Shown here piece by piece: positions 6,188-13,687 of a DNA stretch of 17,305 nucleotides. The notes beneath the pieces were generated by a model. It saw only the letters and a list, made by a program, of their open reading frames with translations, was not told the DNA's origin and made no database searches. The position numbers and the translations under genes are program-made. This DNA comes from JBBQWR01 sp038210495 (GTDB lineage: Bacteria > Planctomycetota > Planctomycetia > Pirellulales > DATAWG01): assembly GCA_038210495.1 (NCBI GenBank), contig JBBQWR010000071.1:1-17305 (forward strand), given 5' to 3'. Positions within the stretch are counted from its first letter, which is position 1; each line of letters starts with the position of its first letter.

Positions 6188-7336
6188 ATGCCGCGTCGCG
6201 TGCTGATTCTTTCTTCGTCCGTCGGGGCGGGTCATATGCGAGCCGCCGAAGCGATCGAATGCGCCGTTCGACGTCTCGACCCGGCAGCCACCGTCGAGAA
6301 CCTCGACGTGCTCAAATTTACGAACGGATTTTTCCGCATGGCGTATGCCGAGTCGTATATCGGCATGGTCAACTATATGCCGTCCATCTTTGGCATTTGC
6401 TACGATTTGCTCGATCGCAAGCCGTCGCGGGCACAAATGGGCGAACGAATTCGCCGAATGATGCAGCGGTTCAACCTGGGTAAATTCCTTCGCCATCTCA
6501 AGCGTGGATCGTGGGACGTCGTCGTTAGCACTCACTTTTTGCCGGCGGAAATCATCGCCGGGCTGAAACGCAGGGGGAAACTCAAGATTCCCCAAGTCAT
6601 CGCCGTGACCGACATCGACATCCACCGCCTGTGGGTGAACGAGCCGACCGAGCGCTATTGCGTCGCTACCGATGAAGCCGCGATCAATCTTCAAGCTCGC
6701 GGAGTGCCCGCCGCCGCGACGGTCGTCACGGGCATTCCCGTGCATCCGGTGTTCAGCGAACCGATCGACCGCGCCGCCTGTTTGGTCAAGCACGGCCTGT
6801 CCGGCGAGCGACCGATCGTGTTGCAACTTTCCGGCGGATTTGGATTCGGGCCGATCGCCAAAATTCACAATGCGATCCTGCAAGTCGAAGAACCGCTGGA
6901 ATTGGTCGCCGTTACGGGACGAAATCTACGAGCCAAGGTAACGCTCGAAAAGATGGAAGTACCCAAGCGGCACATCGTGCATGTCCTCGGCTACACGGCC
7001 GCCATGCACGAGCTAATGGCCGTGGCCGACATTATTTTGTCCAAACCCGGCGGTTTAACGACGGCCGAGTCGCTGGCCAGCGGGTCTGTTCTGGCGATCG
7101 TGAATCCGGTGCCTGGTCAAGAAAGCCGCAATGGCGATTATTTGATGGAAAACGGGACTGCGATCAAGTTGAATAATATCTCGACGCTCGCATTCAAGCT
7201 GACGAAGCTGCTGCGCGACCGCGAGCGATTGGCCGCGTTCAAAGCCAACGCTCTGCGAATCAGCCGGCCGCGAGCCGCGTTCGATGTCGCGGAGCAGGTG
7301 TTTCACCTCGCCGACGCACATCGAACGGCGAGCTAA
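6188..7336 (+). CDS. GT28-family glycosyltransferase, MGDG synthase / processive diacylglycerol glucosyltransferase-like
   Basis: The 382-residue protein follows the MGDG-synthase/UgtP plan. At the N terminus SSSVGAGHMRAAEAIE is the acceptor-side Gly-rich loop. In the middle are VVSTHFLPAEI, VITDID-like AVTDIDIHRLWV, and VTGIPVHPVF. The C-terminal nucleotide-sugar domain has VLQLSGGFGFGPI, LSKPGGLTTAESLA and PVPGQESRNGDYLMENGTAI, which place the UDP-sugar. Relatives add galactose or glucose to diacylglycerol at the inner membrane face; the sugar and lipid here cannot be told. There is no transmembrane segment, consistent with peripheral membrane binding. It leads a rightward run of three genes (47-bp and 22-bp gaps), which are probably co-transcribed. 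Confidence 0.88.
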   Translation: MPRRVLILSSSVGAGHMRAAEAIECAVRRLDPAATVENLDVLKFTNGFFRMAYAESYIGMVNYMPSIFGICYDLLDRKPSRAQMGERIRRMMQRFNLGKFLRHLKRGSWDVVVSTHFLPAEIIAGLKRRGKLKIPQVIAVTDIDIHRLWVNEPTERYCVATDEAAINLQARGVPAAATVVTGIPVHPVFSEPIDRAACLVKHGLSGERPIVLQLSGGFGFGPIAKIHNAILQVEEPLELVAVTGRNLRAKVTLEKMEVPKRHIVHVLGYTAAMHELMAVADIILSKPGGLTTAESLASGSVLAIVNPVPGQESRNGDYLMENGTAIKLNNISTLAFKLTKLLRDRERLAAFKANALRISRPRAAFDVAEQVFHLADAHRTAS

Positions 7337-7383
7337 CGCATCGGCTTTAAGAACCACATGTCAACTCATGCGAGACAATCGAT

Positions 7384-9618
7384 ATGAACACTCGCTGCTG
7401 GGCAATTGTCGGCGCCATTCTCTTTAGCGCGTCGATCGCGGCGGCGGCGCCCGATGGCGGCAATGACAAGCCAAACGCGCCGGCGATCGAGCCGCCGAGC
7501 GCGCCGCGCGTGTTGCCCATAGGCCGGTTGCCGGATGACAGCCGGCTGGGACCGCTCAAGGATTTCGACGGCTATTTCCCGTTCGCGCCGAGTGCATCCC
7601 CAGGAGCTTGGCGGGTGCGCGCGGAGCGCGTGCGGCGCCAAATTCTCGTGGCCACGGGCCTCTGGCCGATGCCGACCAAAACGCCCGCCCATGCCGCGGT
7701 TTACGGCAAGGTCGAGCGAGACGGATACACGGTCGAAAAGGTGACGCTCGAAAGTTACCCCGGCTTCTACGTCACCGGCAGCTTGTTTCGTCCGACGGGC
7801 AAGACCGGCAAACTACCGGGCGTGCTGTCGCCGCATGGCCACTTTCCGCACGGACGTTTTTTCGAAGAAAGCCTTCACGACATCAAACAACAGATCGTCG
7901 GCGGCGCCGAACGATTCGAAGTCGGCGGTCGATATCCCTTGCAAGCCCGTTGCGTCGAGTTAGCTCGGATGGGCTGCGTCGTGTTTCACTACGACATGGT
8001 CGGCTATGCCGACAGCGTGCAGATCTCGGAACTGGTCGCTCACCATCTCAAAGAGCGCCGGCCGGAGATGGAATCGGGATCGAATTGGGGATTCTTTAGT
8101 CCGCAGGCTGAACTACGTTTGCAAACGATTATGGGCTTGCAGACCTACAACTCCGTGCGGGTGCTCGATTGGTTCAGCGAGTTGGCGGACGTCGATCCAC
8201 ACCGCATCGGCGTGACGGGCGAAAGCGGCGGCGGCACGCAGACGATGCTCATCGGCGCCATCGACTCCCGGCCCGCGGTGCTATTTCCGGCGGTCATGGT
8301 CTCCACGGCGATGCAGGGGGGCTGCACGTGCGAGAATTGCTGCTATTTGCGGATTGGAACCGGCAACATCGAGTTTGCGGCGCTCGCGGCGCCGCGACCG
8401 CTGGGGATGACGGCCGCCGACGACTGGACGATCGAGCTAGCGACCAAGGGCCTGCCGCAACTGAAACAACATTATGCGATGCTCGGCGCGCCGGACATGG
8501 TGATGGGAAAACCGCTCGTGCAGTTCAAGCACAACTACAACTATGTCAGTCGGGCGGTGATGTACGGCTGGATGAACGAGCATCTGAAATTGGGCCTCGA
8601 AACGCCCGTCATTGAAGAGGATTTCAAGCCGCTCTCCGTCAAGGAGCTTTCGGTATGGGACGATGCCCATCCCAAGCCGCCCAGTGGACTTGAGTTCGAG
8701 CGGCGGTTGCTCAACTCGATGACCCGCGACGCGAGCGAGCAGTTGACCCGTCTGAAGCCGACGAATGCCGAGTCGCTGGCCGAATTCCACCGCGTCGTGG
8801 GCGGGGCCTGGGATGTGCTCATCGGCCGAGCGCTGCCGGATTCGTCATCCGTCTCGTTGGCGCCGCTGCGGACGATCGAGCGCAACGAATACAGCGAAAC
8901 AGCCGCGCTGGTTCGCTATCTGCCGGCTCGGGAAGAAGTCCCCGTGCTGCTGCTCAAGCCGAAGAACTGGAATCGGAAAATCGTGATCTGGTTGGACGGC
9001 GCCGGACGACAAGGTCTTTTCGACGGCGAGAAGCTGAAACCGGCCCTCCAACAATTGATTGAATCAGGCAGCGCGGTGTTAGGCGCCGACCTGTTGTATC
9101 AGGGGGAGTTCTTGGCTGACGGCAAACCGCTGGTGAAAACACGGCGCGTCGGCAGCTCCCGCGACTACGCGGGTTTCACATACGGCTACAATCACCCGCT
9201 ACCCGCCGCGCGAACTCACGACGTTTTGTCCATCGTCGCGGCAGTTCGTAACCTGGATGACAAACCCAAAACGGTCGCTCTCGTCGGCGTCAATGGCGCC
9301 GGACCGGTGGCGGCCGCCGCCCGTGCTCAAGCGGGCGTAGCCATCGACGCTCTGGCGATCGACGCCGGTAAGTTTCGATTCGCTGGCGTGACATCCATCG
9401 ACGACCCGAACTTCTTTCCTGGCGCGGCAAAGTATGGCGATCTCGACTCGCTTCTAGCCTTGTCCGCTCCGCATCTGACGCTGATCGCGGGAATGGCCCG
9501 CCAAGACGCCCGATTCGCAACCGCGGCCTTCGACGCATCCGAGAGCGCTTCACGTCTCACGTTCGCGCTGCCGGATGCCGACGTGCCGTCGACAATCGTC
9601 CAATGGCTAGCCAAGTAG
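7384..9618 (+). CDS. Secreted tandem alpha/beta-hydrolase, acetylxylan-esterase-like
   Basis: The 744-residue protein has an N-terminal signal peptide (hydrophobic AIVGAILFSASIAAAA) and two hydrolase-fold regions. The first (about 80-405) has the oxyanion segment SPHGHFPHG, the nucleophile elbow TGESGGGTQT with Ser281, an acid candidate in MTAADDWT (Asp346/347) and a His candidate in FKHNYNY (His383), so it should be an active periplasmic or extracellular esterase. The second (about 500-744) keeps the fold pattern (KIVIWLDGAG, then VALVGVNGAG) but has Asn637 where the nucleophile Ser should be, so it is probably structural or binding. A Cys cluster, GGCTCENCC (312-320), lies after the elbow. 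The substrate is likely an esterified carbohydrate, by family resemblance only. It is 47 bp after the glycosyltransferase gene. Confidence 0.85.
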   Translation: MNTRCWAIVGAILFSASIAAAAPDGGNDKPNAPAIEPPSAPRVLPIGRLPDDSRLGPLKDFDGYFPFAPSASPGAWRVRAERVRRQILVATGLWPMPTKTPAHAAVYGKVERDGYTVEKVTLESYPGFYVTGSLFRPTGKTGKLPGVLSPHGHFPHGRFFEESLHDIKQQIVGGAERFEVGGRYPLQARCVELARMGCVVFHYDMVGYADSVQISELVAHHLKERRPEMESGSNWGFFSPQAELRLQTIMGLQTYNSVRVLDWFSELADVDPHRIGVTGESGGGTQTMLIGAIDSRPAVLFPAVMVSTAMQGGCTCENCCYLRIGTGNIEFAALAAPRPLGMTAADDWTIELATKGLPQLKQHYAMLGAPDMVMGKPLVQFKHNYNYVSRAVMYGWMNEHLKLGLETPVIEEDFKPLSVKELSVWDDAHPKPPSGLEFERRLLNSMTRDASEQLTRLKPTNAESLAEFHRVVGGAWDVLIGRALPDSSSVSLAPLRTIERNEYSETAALVRYLPAREEVPVLLLKPKNWNRKIVIWLDGAGRQGLFDGEKLKPALQQLIESGSAVLGADLLYQGEFLADGKPLVKTRRVGSSRDYAGFTYGYNHPLPAARTHDVLSIVAAVRNLDDKPKTVALVGVNGAGPVAAAARAQAGVAIDALAIDAGKFRFAGVTSIDDPNFFPGAAKYGDLDSLLALSAPHLTLIAGMARQDARFATAAFDASESASRLTFALPDADVPSTIVQWLAK

Positions 9619-9640
9619 TTGAAATCATAAAGCGATTTTC

Positions 9641-9907
9641 ATGATCAGCCAAGAATTCCTAGCGATGGTTCGCTGCCCGGAAAATCGATCGCCCCTGCAA
9701 GTGGCCGACACGGCGCTGATCGACCAGATCAACGCCGCGATCCGCGCCGGCCGGATCACGAATCGCGCGGGCCAAAAGATTCCCCAGCCGATCGATAGCG
9801 GGCTAGTTCGCGTGGACCGAACGGTCCTTTATCCCGTCTTCGACGACATGCCGATTCTGCTGATCGACGAAGGGATCTTGCTCGAACAGCTAATTGAAAT
9901 ACGGTGA
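9641..9907 (+). CDS. Trm112-like small protein
   Basis: The 88-residue protein has the Trm112/YcaR outline: a start ISQEFLAMVRCPENRSPLQ, a central variable helix region, then VLYPVFDDMPILLIDEGI, where family members have YPI.DGIP.ML. Family members are small zinc-ribbon proteins that activate methyltransferases or act as small accessory proteins. Only the first Cys (Cys12) of the CPxC-type zinc motif remains, so zinc binding is probably lost. ATG start 22 bp after the esterase stop, likely in the same operon; no functional link between the two is evident. Confidence 0.8.
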   Translation: MISQEFLAMVRCPENRSPLQVADTALIDQINAAIRAGRITNRAGQKIPQPIDSGLVRVDRTVLYPVFDDMPILLIDEGILLEQLIEIR

Positions 9908-9969
9908 TAAAATACCAAGGCGCATGGCTTCGATCCCCGCCGGTGTCGCAAAACCGGTTACGATACGAA

Positions 9970-10004
9970 CCGAATTCGCCGCCGAAATTCGATCGCGAAT
10001 TCGG
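9970..10004. repeat. Perfect 10-bp inverted repeat after the Trm112-like gene
   Basis: CCGAATTCGC (9970-9979) and GCGAATTCGG (9995-10004) are exact inverted repeats with a 15-nt loop. The element lies 62 bp past the stop of the plus-strand gene and 75 bp past the end of the minus-strand methyltransferase remnant, a position suited to a shared terminator. There is no U-run on either side, so factor-dependent termination or transcript-end protection is as likely as intrinsic termination. Confidence 0.5.
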
Positions 10005-10078
10005 GAGGCAATTTCCGGTTGCGGTTCCCCGAACAGAATTTTGGCCTCGACCGTCACTGTCGCCCCCGTTCGGCAAAA

Positions 10079-10876
10079 TCAGACCCGAAACACCTTCATC
10101 ACCTCATCCCCCAAGTGATTGATGACCTTCACCGCGATCCGGCCGCTTGGGGCACAAAGATTGAGCCGGAGTCAGTGAGGAGATCGCGGGCGACCGTGAG
10201 CCGATCGCGCAAGTAAGTTAGGTAGCTATGGATGCCGTCGCGCCAAGTGTCGCGGAAGGCTTTGACCTGCTCCGGTTCGCGGGTGATGTGGTCGGCCTTG
10301 CCATCCTTCACGTCGCGGCTGGTCGTGGACCACTGAAAATTGCTGTTGAACTTGATCCCATACGGCGGGTCGATGTAAATGCACTGCCCCTTGCCGCGCA
10401 GACCCTCGCGCTCGGCGAGCGAGGCCATCACTTGCAGCGAGTCCCCCAAAATCATCCGGTTCGACCAGTTTTGATCGTGTTCGTAAAACTCCGTCTTGGC
10501 GTCCCCCGCCGGCACGCCGTTAAAATCGGCGAATAGATCGAGTTGCTCCGGCTTGCCCGCGGCTTTGTCGGCCGCCAGCTTGGCCGCCTGCGTTTGGCGG
10601 AGCAAATCGTCGACCAGCACCTTGGGATGCACTTTCTCCTGGGGATATACAGCGGCGCGGCATGGACGACCAATCGCTCCAATCTTGCTCGTCCTTGCCG
10701 CGCCACACCAACTGCGGATCGAGATCGCGGTTCCGCCGCTCGTACTCGACGCGCACGGGCCGCTGCTGTTCCTGCTTGAGCACCAATTGATACTCGGCCG
10801 TCGGAATGTTCTTGCGCTTGTCGGCGTCGTGCGTCAGCGTCTCGACGGATTTATTCGCCGCCACCTTCTTCGCCAT
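10079..10876 (-). pseudogene. Type III restriction-modification DNA methyltransferase (Mod) remnant
   Basis: The gene starts normally at ATG 10876 (KSVETLTHDADKRKNIPTAE, then DPQLVWRGKDEQDWSD). Near 10670-10675 the frame slips: the expected DLVVHA-PLYI is read in the next frame. Near 10638-10644 a second slip is needed to enter QEKVHPKVLVDDLLRQT. From there the frame holds through the target-adenine motif IYIDPPYG (DPPY class) to LLTDSGSIFV, then ends within seven codons. After the same point another frame gives SGRIAVKVINHLGDEVMKVF and a TGA at 10081-10079, which looks like the C terminus of a methyltransferase or of its partner subunit. So several hundred codons are deleted near 10149-10156. 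With two frameshifts and a deletion it cannot make an active enzyme. Confidence 0.88.
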
Positions 10877-10889
10877 TAAATATCCCCTT

Positions 10890-10916
10890 CGTTAGCCGGA
10901 AGCGCCAGCGACGGCT
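10890..10916 (-). repeat. REP-like imperfect palindrome, left copy flanking the tyrosine transposase
   Basis: Read on the minus strand: AGCCG, TC, GCTGGCGC, TTC, CGGCT, then AACG. AGCCG and CGGCT form a 5-bp outer stem. The inverted copy at 11434-11460 shares the central TCGCTGGCGCTTC and the GCTAACG end. It sits between the start of the methyltransferase remnant and the transposase stop. Confidence 0.75.
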
Positions 10917-10932
10917 GCCTCAGCCTCAGTCC

Positions 10933-11400
10933 TCAGTGACCGTGCCGACCGTCTTGCCCGTCGATCACATAACGTATCGCCATTTCCAAATGCGGCTCAT
11001 CGTCGACATAAACGTCCCAGCCACGAGACGTCCACCAATTGACACGCGTTGAATCTCCTTGCTTCTTCAGAAGCCGGGTACACCAGGCCTTGAACTGCTT
11101 GCGAGGTTGATCGAGCGGCTGGCCCGGCGCCGAGACCACGACATGCACATGATTGCTCCGGCAATTGACCGCGTGTAATAGCCAGGCGCGAATATCGCAA
11201 TGCTTCCGGATTGTCGTTTCGACTAGCTGGCGCTGCTCCGGAGTTAAGTAGTTGGCATCCTCAGTCATGCGGAGCTGTGCTTCCAATTGTCGGATGGAAT
11301 CGCCCGGTTGCGGGCCTCGGCCGTGAGCCCACCAGCCGCGAGCGTCGCCTGGCGGCCAGGAGCCATAGGTTGTCCAAGTGGTGAAGTAGGCGATGGCCAT
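10933..11400 (-). CDS. REP-associated tyrosine transposase (Y1/HUH, IS200-like fold)
   Basis: The 155-residue protein carries the HUH metal-binding motif in SNHVHVVVS (His84, His86) and a C-terminal helix MAIRYVIDGQ whose Tyr144 is the candidate nucleophile for single-strand cleavage. The start (FTTWTTYGSWPPGDARGWW) and WTSRGW are typical of the RAYT group of Y1 enzymes, which process REP palindromes, rather than of IS200/IS605 TnpA. ATG at 11400, no frameshift, key residues present, so it appears intact. It is flanked by an inverted pair of REP-like palindromes and sits between remnants of the two restriction-modification genes, all on the minus strand. Confidence 0.88.
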   Translation of the reverse strand: MAIAYFTTWTTYGSWPPGDARGWWAHGRGPQPGDSIRQLEAQLRMTEDANYLTPEQRQLVETTIRKHCDIRAWLLHAVNCRSNHVHVVVSAPGQPLDQPRKQFKAWCTRLLKKQGDSTRVNWWTSRGWDVYVDDEPHLEMAIRYVIDGQDGRHGH

Positions 11401-11420
11401 GGAATGTGAGGATGGACTTA

Positions 11421-11627
11421 CTAACTAACGGGGAGGACTCGCTGGCGCTTCGTGCTAACGGGGAGGATGCGCTTCTTCGGTTTGGGAATCGGCGTGACGA
11501 AGTCGGCGCGGCGGCGGGTGGCGATAATCTTCTGAGTCGGCTGCCCTTGCTTGTCGAGTTCCCAATGCTCCGTGGGGCAATCGTAGGGACCGTTTAGGAT
11601 CGGGTGCTCGAAGAAGGGATTTTCCAT
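11421..11627 (-). pseudogene. Type III restriction subunit (Res) N-terminal fragment
   Basis: From ATG 11627 the frame reads ENPFFEHPILNGPYDCPTEH, then WELDKQGQPTQKII and RRRADFVTPIPKPKKR. This is the start of the large Type III-like restriction endonucleases found with methyltransferases of the kind remaining at 10079-10876. After KKR the frame passes directly into the REP-like repeat (ILPVSTKRQRVLPVS) and stops at TAG 11423-11421. The helicase and nuclease portions are missing, so it is a remnant of about 55 native codons. Confidence 0.8.
11425..11467 (+). repeat. REP-like imperfect palindrome, right copy, plus 30-bp direct repeat
   Basis: On the plus strand: AGGAC (11434-11438), TC, GCTGGCGC (11441-11448), TTC, GTGCT (11452-11456), then AACG. 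The outer arm pairs with one G-G mismatch, and its differences from the left copy (AGCCG/CGGCT) are largely compensatory. CTAACGGGGAGGA occurs twice, at 11425-11437 and 11455-11467, a 30-bp period, so a partial second unit follows. Confidence 0.75.
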
Positions 11628-11972
11628 GATGAGTTCGATCTACGGTCGAATGCCCGCAGTGTGACGGTTTGAGGAGCGGGTCTGCGGCCGCGAGCTTGGT
11701 CACTGAAAACTCGGTTGAGTTTATCAGAGGCTGTCCCCCCCTTGGGTAGCTAGCGAATCACGCAAAAGCCCGGACGCGAATTTGTCCGCGGCCGGCAAAT
11801 CAATCTCGCGGTCACCGTCACGCATCAACGCGTGTTGCAGGGGGCCTGAAGCCGGCTGCTTAATACGAATCCGACGCATCGAAAACTATCGCGCGTCGGC
11901 TTTATTGGCTTCGAGTTTGGTCCTCGGACTCCGCCAAATGGGGGCAGTCCCCGGCGATTTTGTGAGCAGTTT
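11628..11972. other. Intergenic region with a candidate hairpin
   Basis: No gene is supported in these 345 bases. CCGACGC (11871-11877) and GCGTCGG (11893-11899) form a 7-bp inverted repeat with a 15-nt loop, about 75 bp downstream of the SUMF1-domain gene stop, possibly its transcript end. C-runs near 11734-11742 and the GGGGGCAGTCCCC stretch near 11941 are unexplained. Confidence 0.4.
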
Positions 11973-13073
11973 TTACTCGTCCCGCGTCACGCGAAACCCC
12001 AGATTGAAATATCGGCTCTGCGGCGTGTTGTAGTTGCGGAAGGACGCTCTGGCGTACAGGGCCCAGCTATGCCACGCGCCACCGCGCCGGGCATGGCCCC
12101 GGCCACCTCTCGCGCCGGGCGGATCGTCAACGGGCGATTTGGCGTAATAGTCGGACGCATAAAAATCCGACACCCATTGCCAAACATCGCCGTGCATGTC
12201 GTAGAGCCCAAATTTGTTCGGCGCAAAGCTGCCGACCGGCGACGTGAATGGAAACCCGTCGTTTCCGTGGAGCACATAGTGGCTCCATTCGGGAAACACT
12301 TTGGCGCTCGACTCATCGTAGATATTCGCGATCTTGAGCAGCCCCTCCGGATCGTCGCCATTCCAGTAGCGGGTTGTCGTGCCGGCGCGGCAGGCATATT
12401 CCCACTCCGCCTCGGTAGGCAGCCGATAACTTTTATGCTCCTTCGCGCCGAGCCACTTGCAAAACGCCGTGGCGTCGTTCCAACTGACATCGACCACCGG
12501 ATGATCGTCAGTCTGCGGAAAGCCCGCGTCACGCCAAGTGTGCTTCGGATTGCGATGGTCGTCCAGCTTGCCCGTGTCTTTGTTGTAACCGTAGCCACCA
12601 GGGCCGACTCGCGATGGGTTGGACTCCGGCGGGCTGGAGATCGCATCGTTCCGCTCGGCGTCGGTCGCGTACTTGCTATCGGCGGCGAACTGTTTGAACT
12701 GCCCGATCGTGACCGGATAGGCGCCGAGCAGAAACGCTTTAGTGATTCGGACTTTATGAACCGGCGCCTCATCGTCGAATTTTCCGACGAAGCGTTCGGC
12801 TTCATAATCGGGAAACGCCTTCTTCATATCGTCGATCGATTCGTGGTTGCCCATCATGAACTCGCCGGCCGGGATCTTGACGAGCTTCAGTCCGATCGAA
12901 TCGGTGACCTGTTTAGAATCGGCTCCGGGAGCGACCGGTTGATCCGCGCAGGCGACGGTCGTCGCAAGCAAAACGAGCACGCCTATCCCTAGCCGCGGGA
13001 TCCTGCCGCACAGCAGGTCCAGATTCATCGGATCAATCTTCGCCTCGGTCGTCGCCTCGGTCGTCGCCTTCAT
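11973..13073 (-). CDS. SUMF1/FGE-domain protein, exported, without the FGE cysteines
   Basis: The ATG at 13073 is preceded by AGGAG at 6-nt spacing, giving 366 residues; longer starts would run over arfB. After a short TTEATTEA segment there is a signal-type hydrophobic stretch (GIGVLVLLATTVACA, about 30-43), so it is probably exported or lipid-anchored through Cys42. The rest is one SUMF1 domain: LVKIPAGEFMMG, PVTIGQFKQF, PVVDVSWNDATAFCKWLG, YRLPTEAEWEYACRAGTTT, FGLYDMHGDVWQWVSD and LGFRV. True formylglycine-generating enzymes have two copper-binding Cys in the RGGSW...C segment; here that segment is RRGGAWHSWALYARASFRN with none. A sulfatase-activating role is therefore unlikely; such paralogs are usually of unknown or binding function. 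Divergent from arfB. Confidence 0.88.
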   Translation of the reverse strand: MKATTEATTEAKIDPMNLDLLCGRIPRLGIGVLVLLATTVACADQPVAPGADSKQVTDSIGLKLVKIPAGEFMMGNHESIDDMKKAFPDYEAERFVGKFDDEAPVHKVRITKAFLLGAYPVTIGQFKQFAADSKYATDAERNDAISSPPESNPSRVGPGGYGYNKDTGKLDDHRNPKHTWRDAGFPQTDDHPVVDVSWNDATAFCKWLGAKEHKSYRLPTEAEWEYACRAGTTTRYWNGDDPEGLLKIANIYDESSAKVFPEWSHYVLHGNDGFPFTSPVGSFAPNKFGLYDMHGDVWQWVSDFYASDYYAKSPVDDPPGARGGRGHARRGGAWHSWALYARASFRNYNTPQSRYFNLGFRVTRDE

Positions 13074-13119
13074 GCGTTGCTCCTGTTCGGACATCGTAAT
13101 TGCTCGCGAGTGTCGCCGT

Positions 13120-13148
13120 AGTATAGTCGTCGCGGCCCACGTCATCAA
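13120..13148 (-). promoter_or_regulatory. Sigma70-like promoter for the SUMF1-domain gene
   Basis: On the minus strand TTGATG (13148-13143), a 17-nt spacer, and TATACT (13125-13120). Transcription would start near 13113, leaving a leader of about 40 nt that contains the AGGAG before ATG 13073. Confidence 0.55.
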
Positions 13149-13181
13149 AACACCGGGCGTTATGCGCGGCGAGCGGGTGAG

Positions 13182-13187
13182 TATACT
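13182..13187 (+). promoter_or_regulatory. -10 element of arfB, predicting a leaderless mRNA
   Basis: TATACT ends 6 nt before the arfB ATG at 13194, so a normal +1 position coincides with the A of the start codon. The -35 region is weak (GTTATG at 13159-13164). The gene has no Shine-Dalgarno, which fits leaderless translation. Confidence 0.45.
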
Positions 13188-13193
13188 GTTCCC

Positions 13194-13631
13194 ATGGAAC
13201 CATCGGCCGATGTTATCGCAGTTGAGCCCGGCATTCGCATTCCGCTCGCGGAATTCGAATTTACGTTCGTGCGCAGCGCCGGCCCGGGCGGGCAAAACGT
13301 CAACAAAGTGAACTCGAAGGCCGTTCTTCGCTGGCCGTTTTCGAGCAGTCCCTCCGTTCCGGCCGGAGTCAAAAATCGTTTCCGCGCCAAGTTTGGCAAT
13401 CGGCTCACGACCGAGGGCGAACTCGTGCTGACCAGCCAACGTTTCCGCGATCAGCCGAGCAACAAAAGCGATTGCCTGGAGAAAGTGCGTGAAATGTTGA
13501 CCGCCGTGGCGAAGCCCCCCGTGCGCCGCAAGCGAACGCGTCCCACGCTAGCCAGCAAGCAGCGGCGACTCGACGATAAGCGCCGCCGCTCCGAAAATAA
13601 ATCCCAGCGAACGCAGCGGCCAAGCGATTGA
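13194..13631 (+). CDS. arfB: Alternative ribosome-rescue factor / peptidyl-tRNA hydrolase ArfB
   Basis: ArfB (YaeJ) enters ribosomes stalled at the 3' end of mRNA and hydrolyses the peptidyl-tRNA. The 145-residue protein has the catalytic loop VRSAGPGGQNVNKVNSKA with GGQ at 32-34, the RF1-domain-3-like fold, and a C-terminal tail rich in Arg/Lys (RRKRTRPTLASKQRRLDDKR) that occupies the empty mRNA channel. It lacks the codon-recognition domains of release factors, and the length is normal. Expressed divergently from the SUMF1-domain gene; the start codon may also be the transcript start. Confidence 0.95.
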   Translation: MEPSADVIAVEPGIRIPLAEFEFTFVRSAGPGGQNVNKVNSKAVLRWPFSSSPSVPAGVKNRFRAKFGNRLTTEGELVLTSQRFRDQPSNKSDCLEKVREMLTAVAKPPVRRKRTRPTLASKQRRLDDKRRRSENKSQRTQRPSD

Positions 13632-13687
13632 AGACAGACGAGTGCCGACCGAAGGGAAGCCACGGTAGCCTGCTCTTGAAGTCGAAA

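Noticed and set aside
6116..6883. 255-codon minus-strand frame opposite the glycosyltransferase
   Set aside because: The sense frame has the complete GT28 motif set; this is a mirror frame.
11782..12033. 83-codon plus-strand frame between the Res fragment and the SUMF1-domain gene
   Set aside because: No motif, overlaps the end of the SUMF1-domain gene, no start signals.
13074..13439. N-terminal extension of the SUMF1-domain gene to 13439
   Set aside because: It would run antisense through arfB and its promoter, while ATG 13073 has a good Shine-Dalgarno and leads into a signal peptide.
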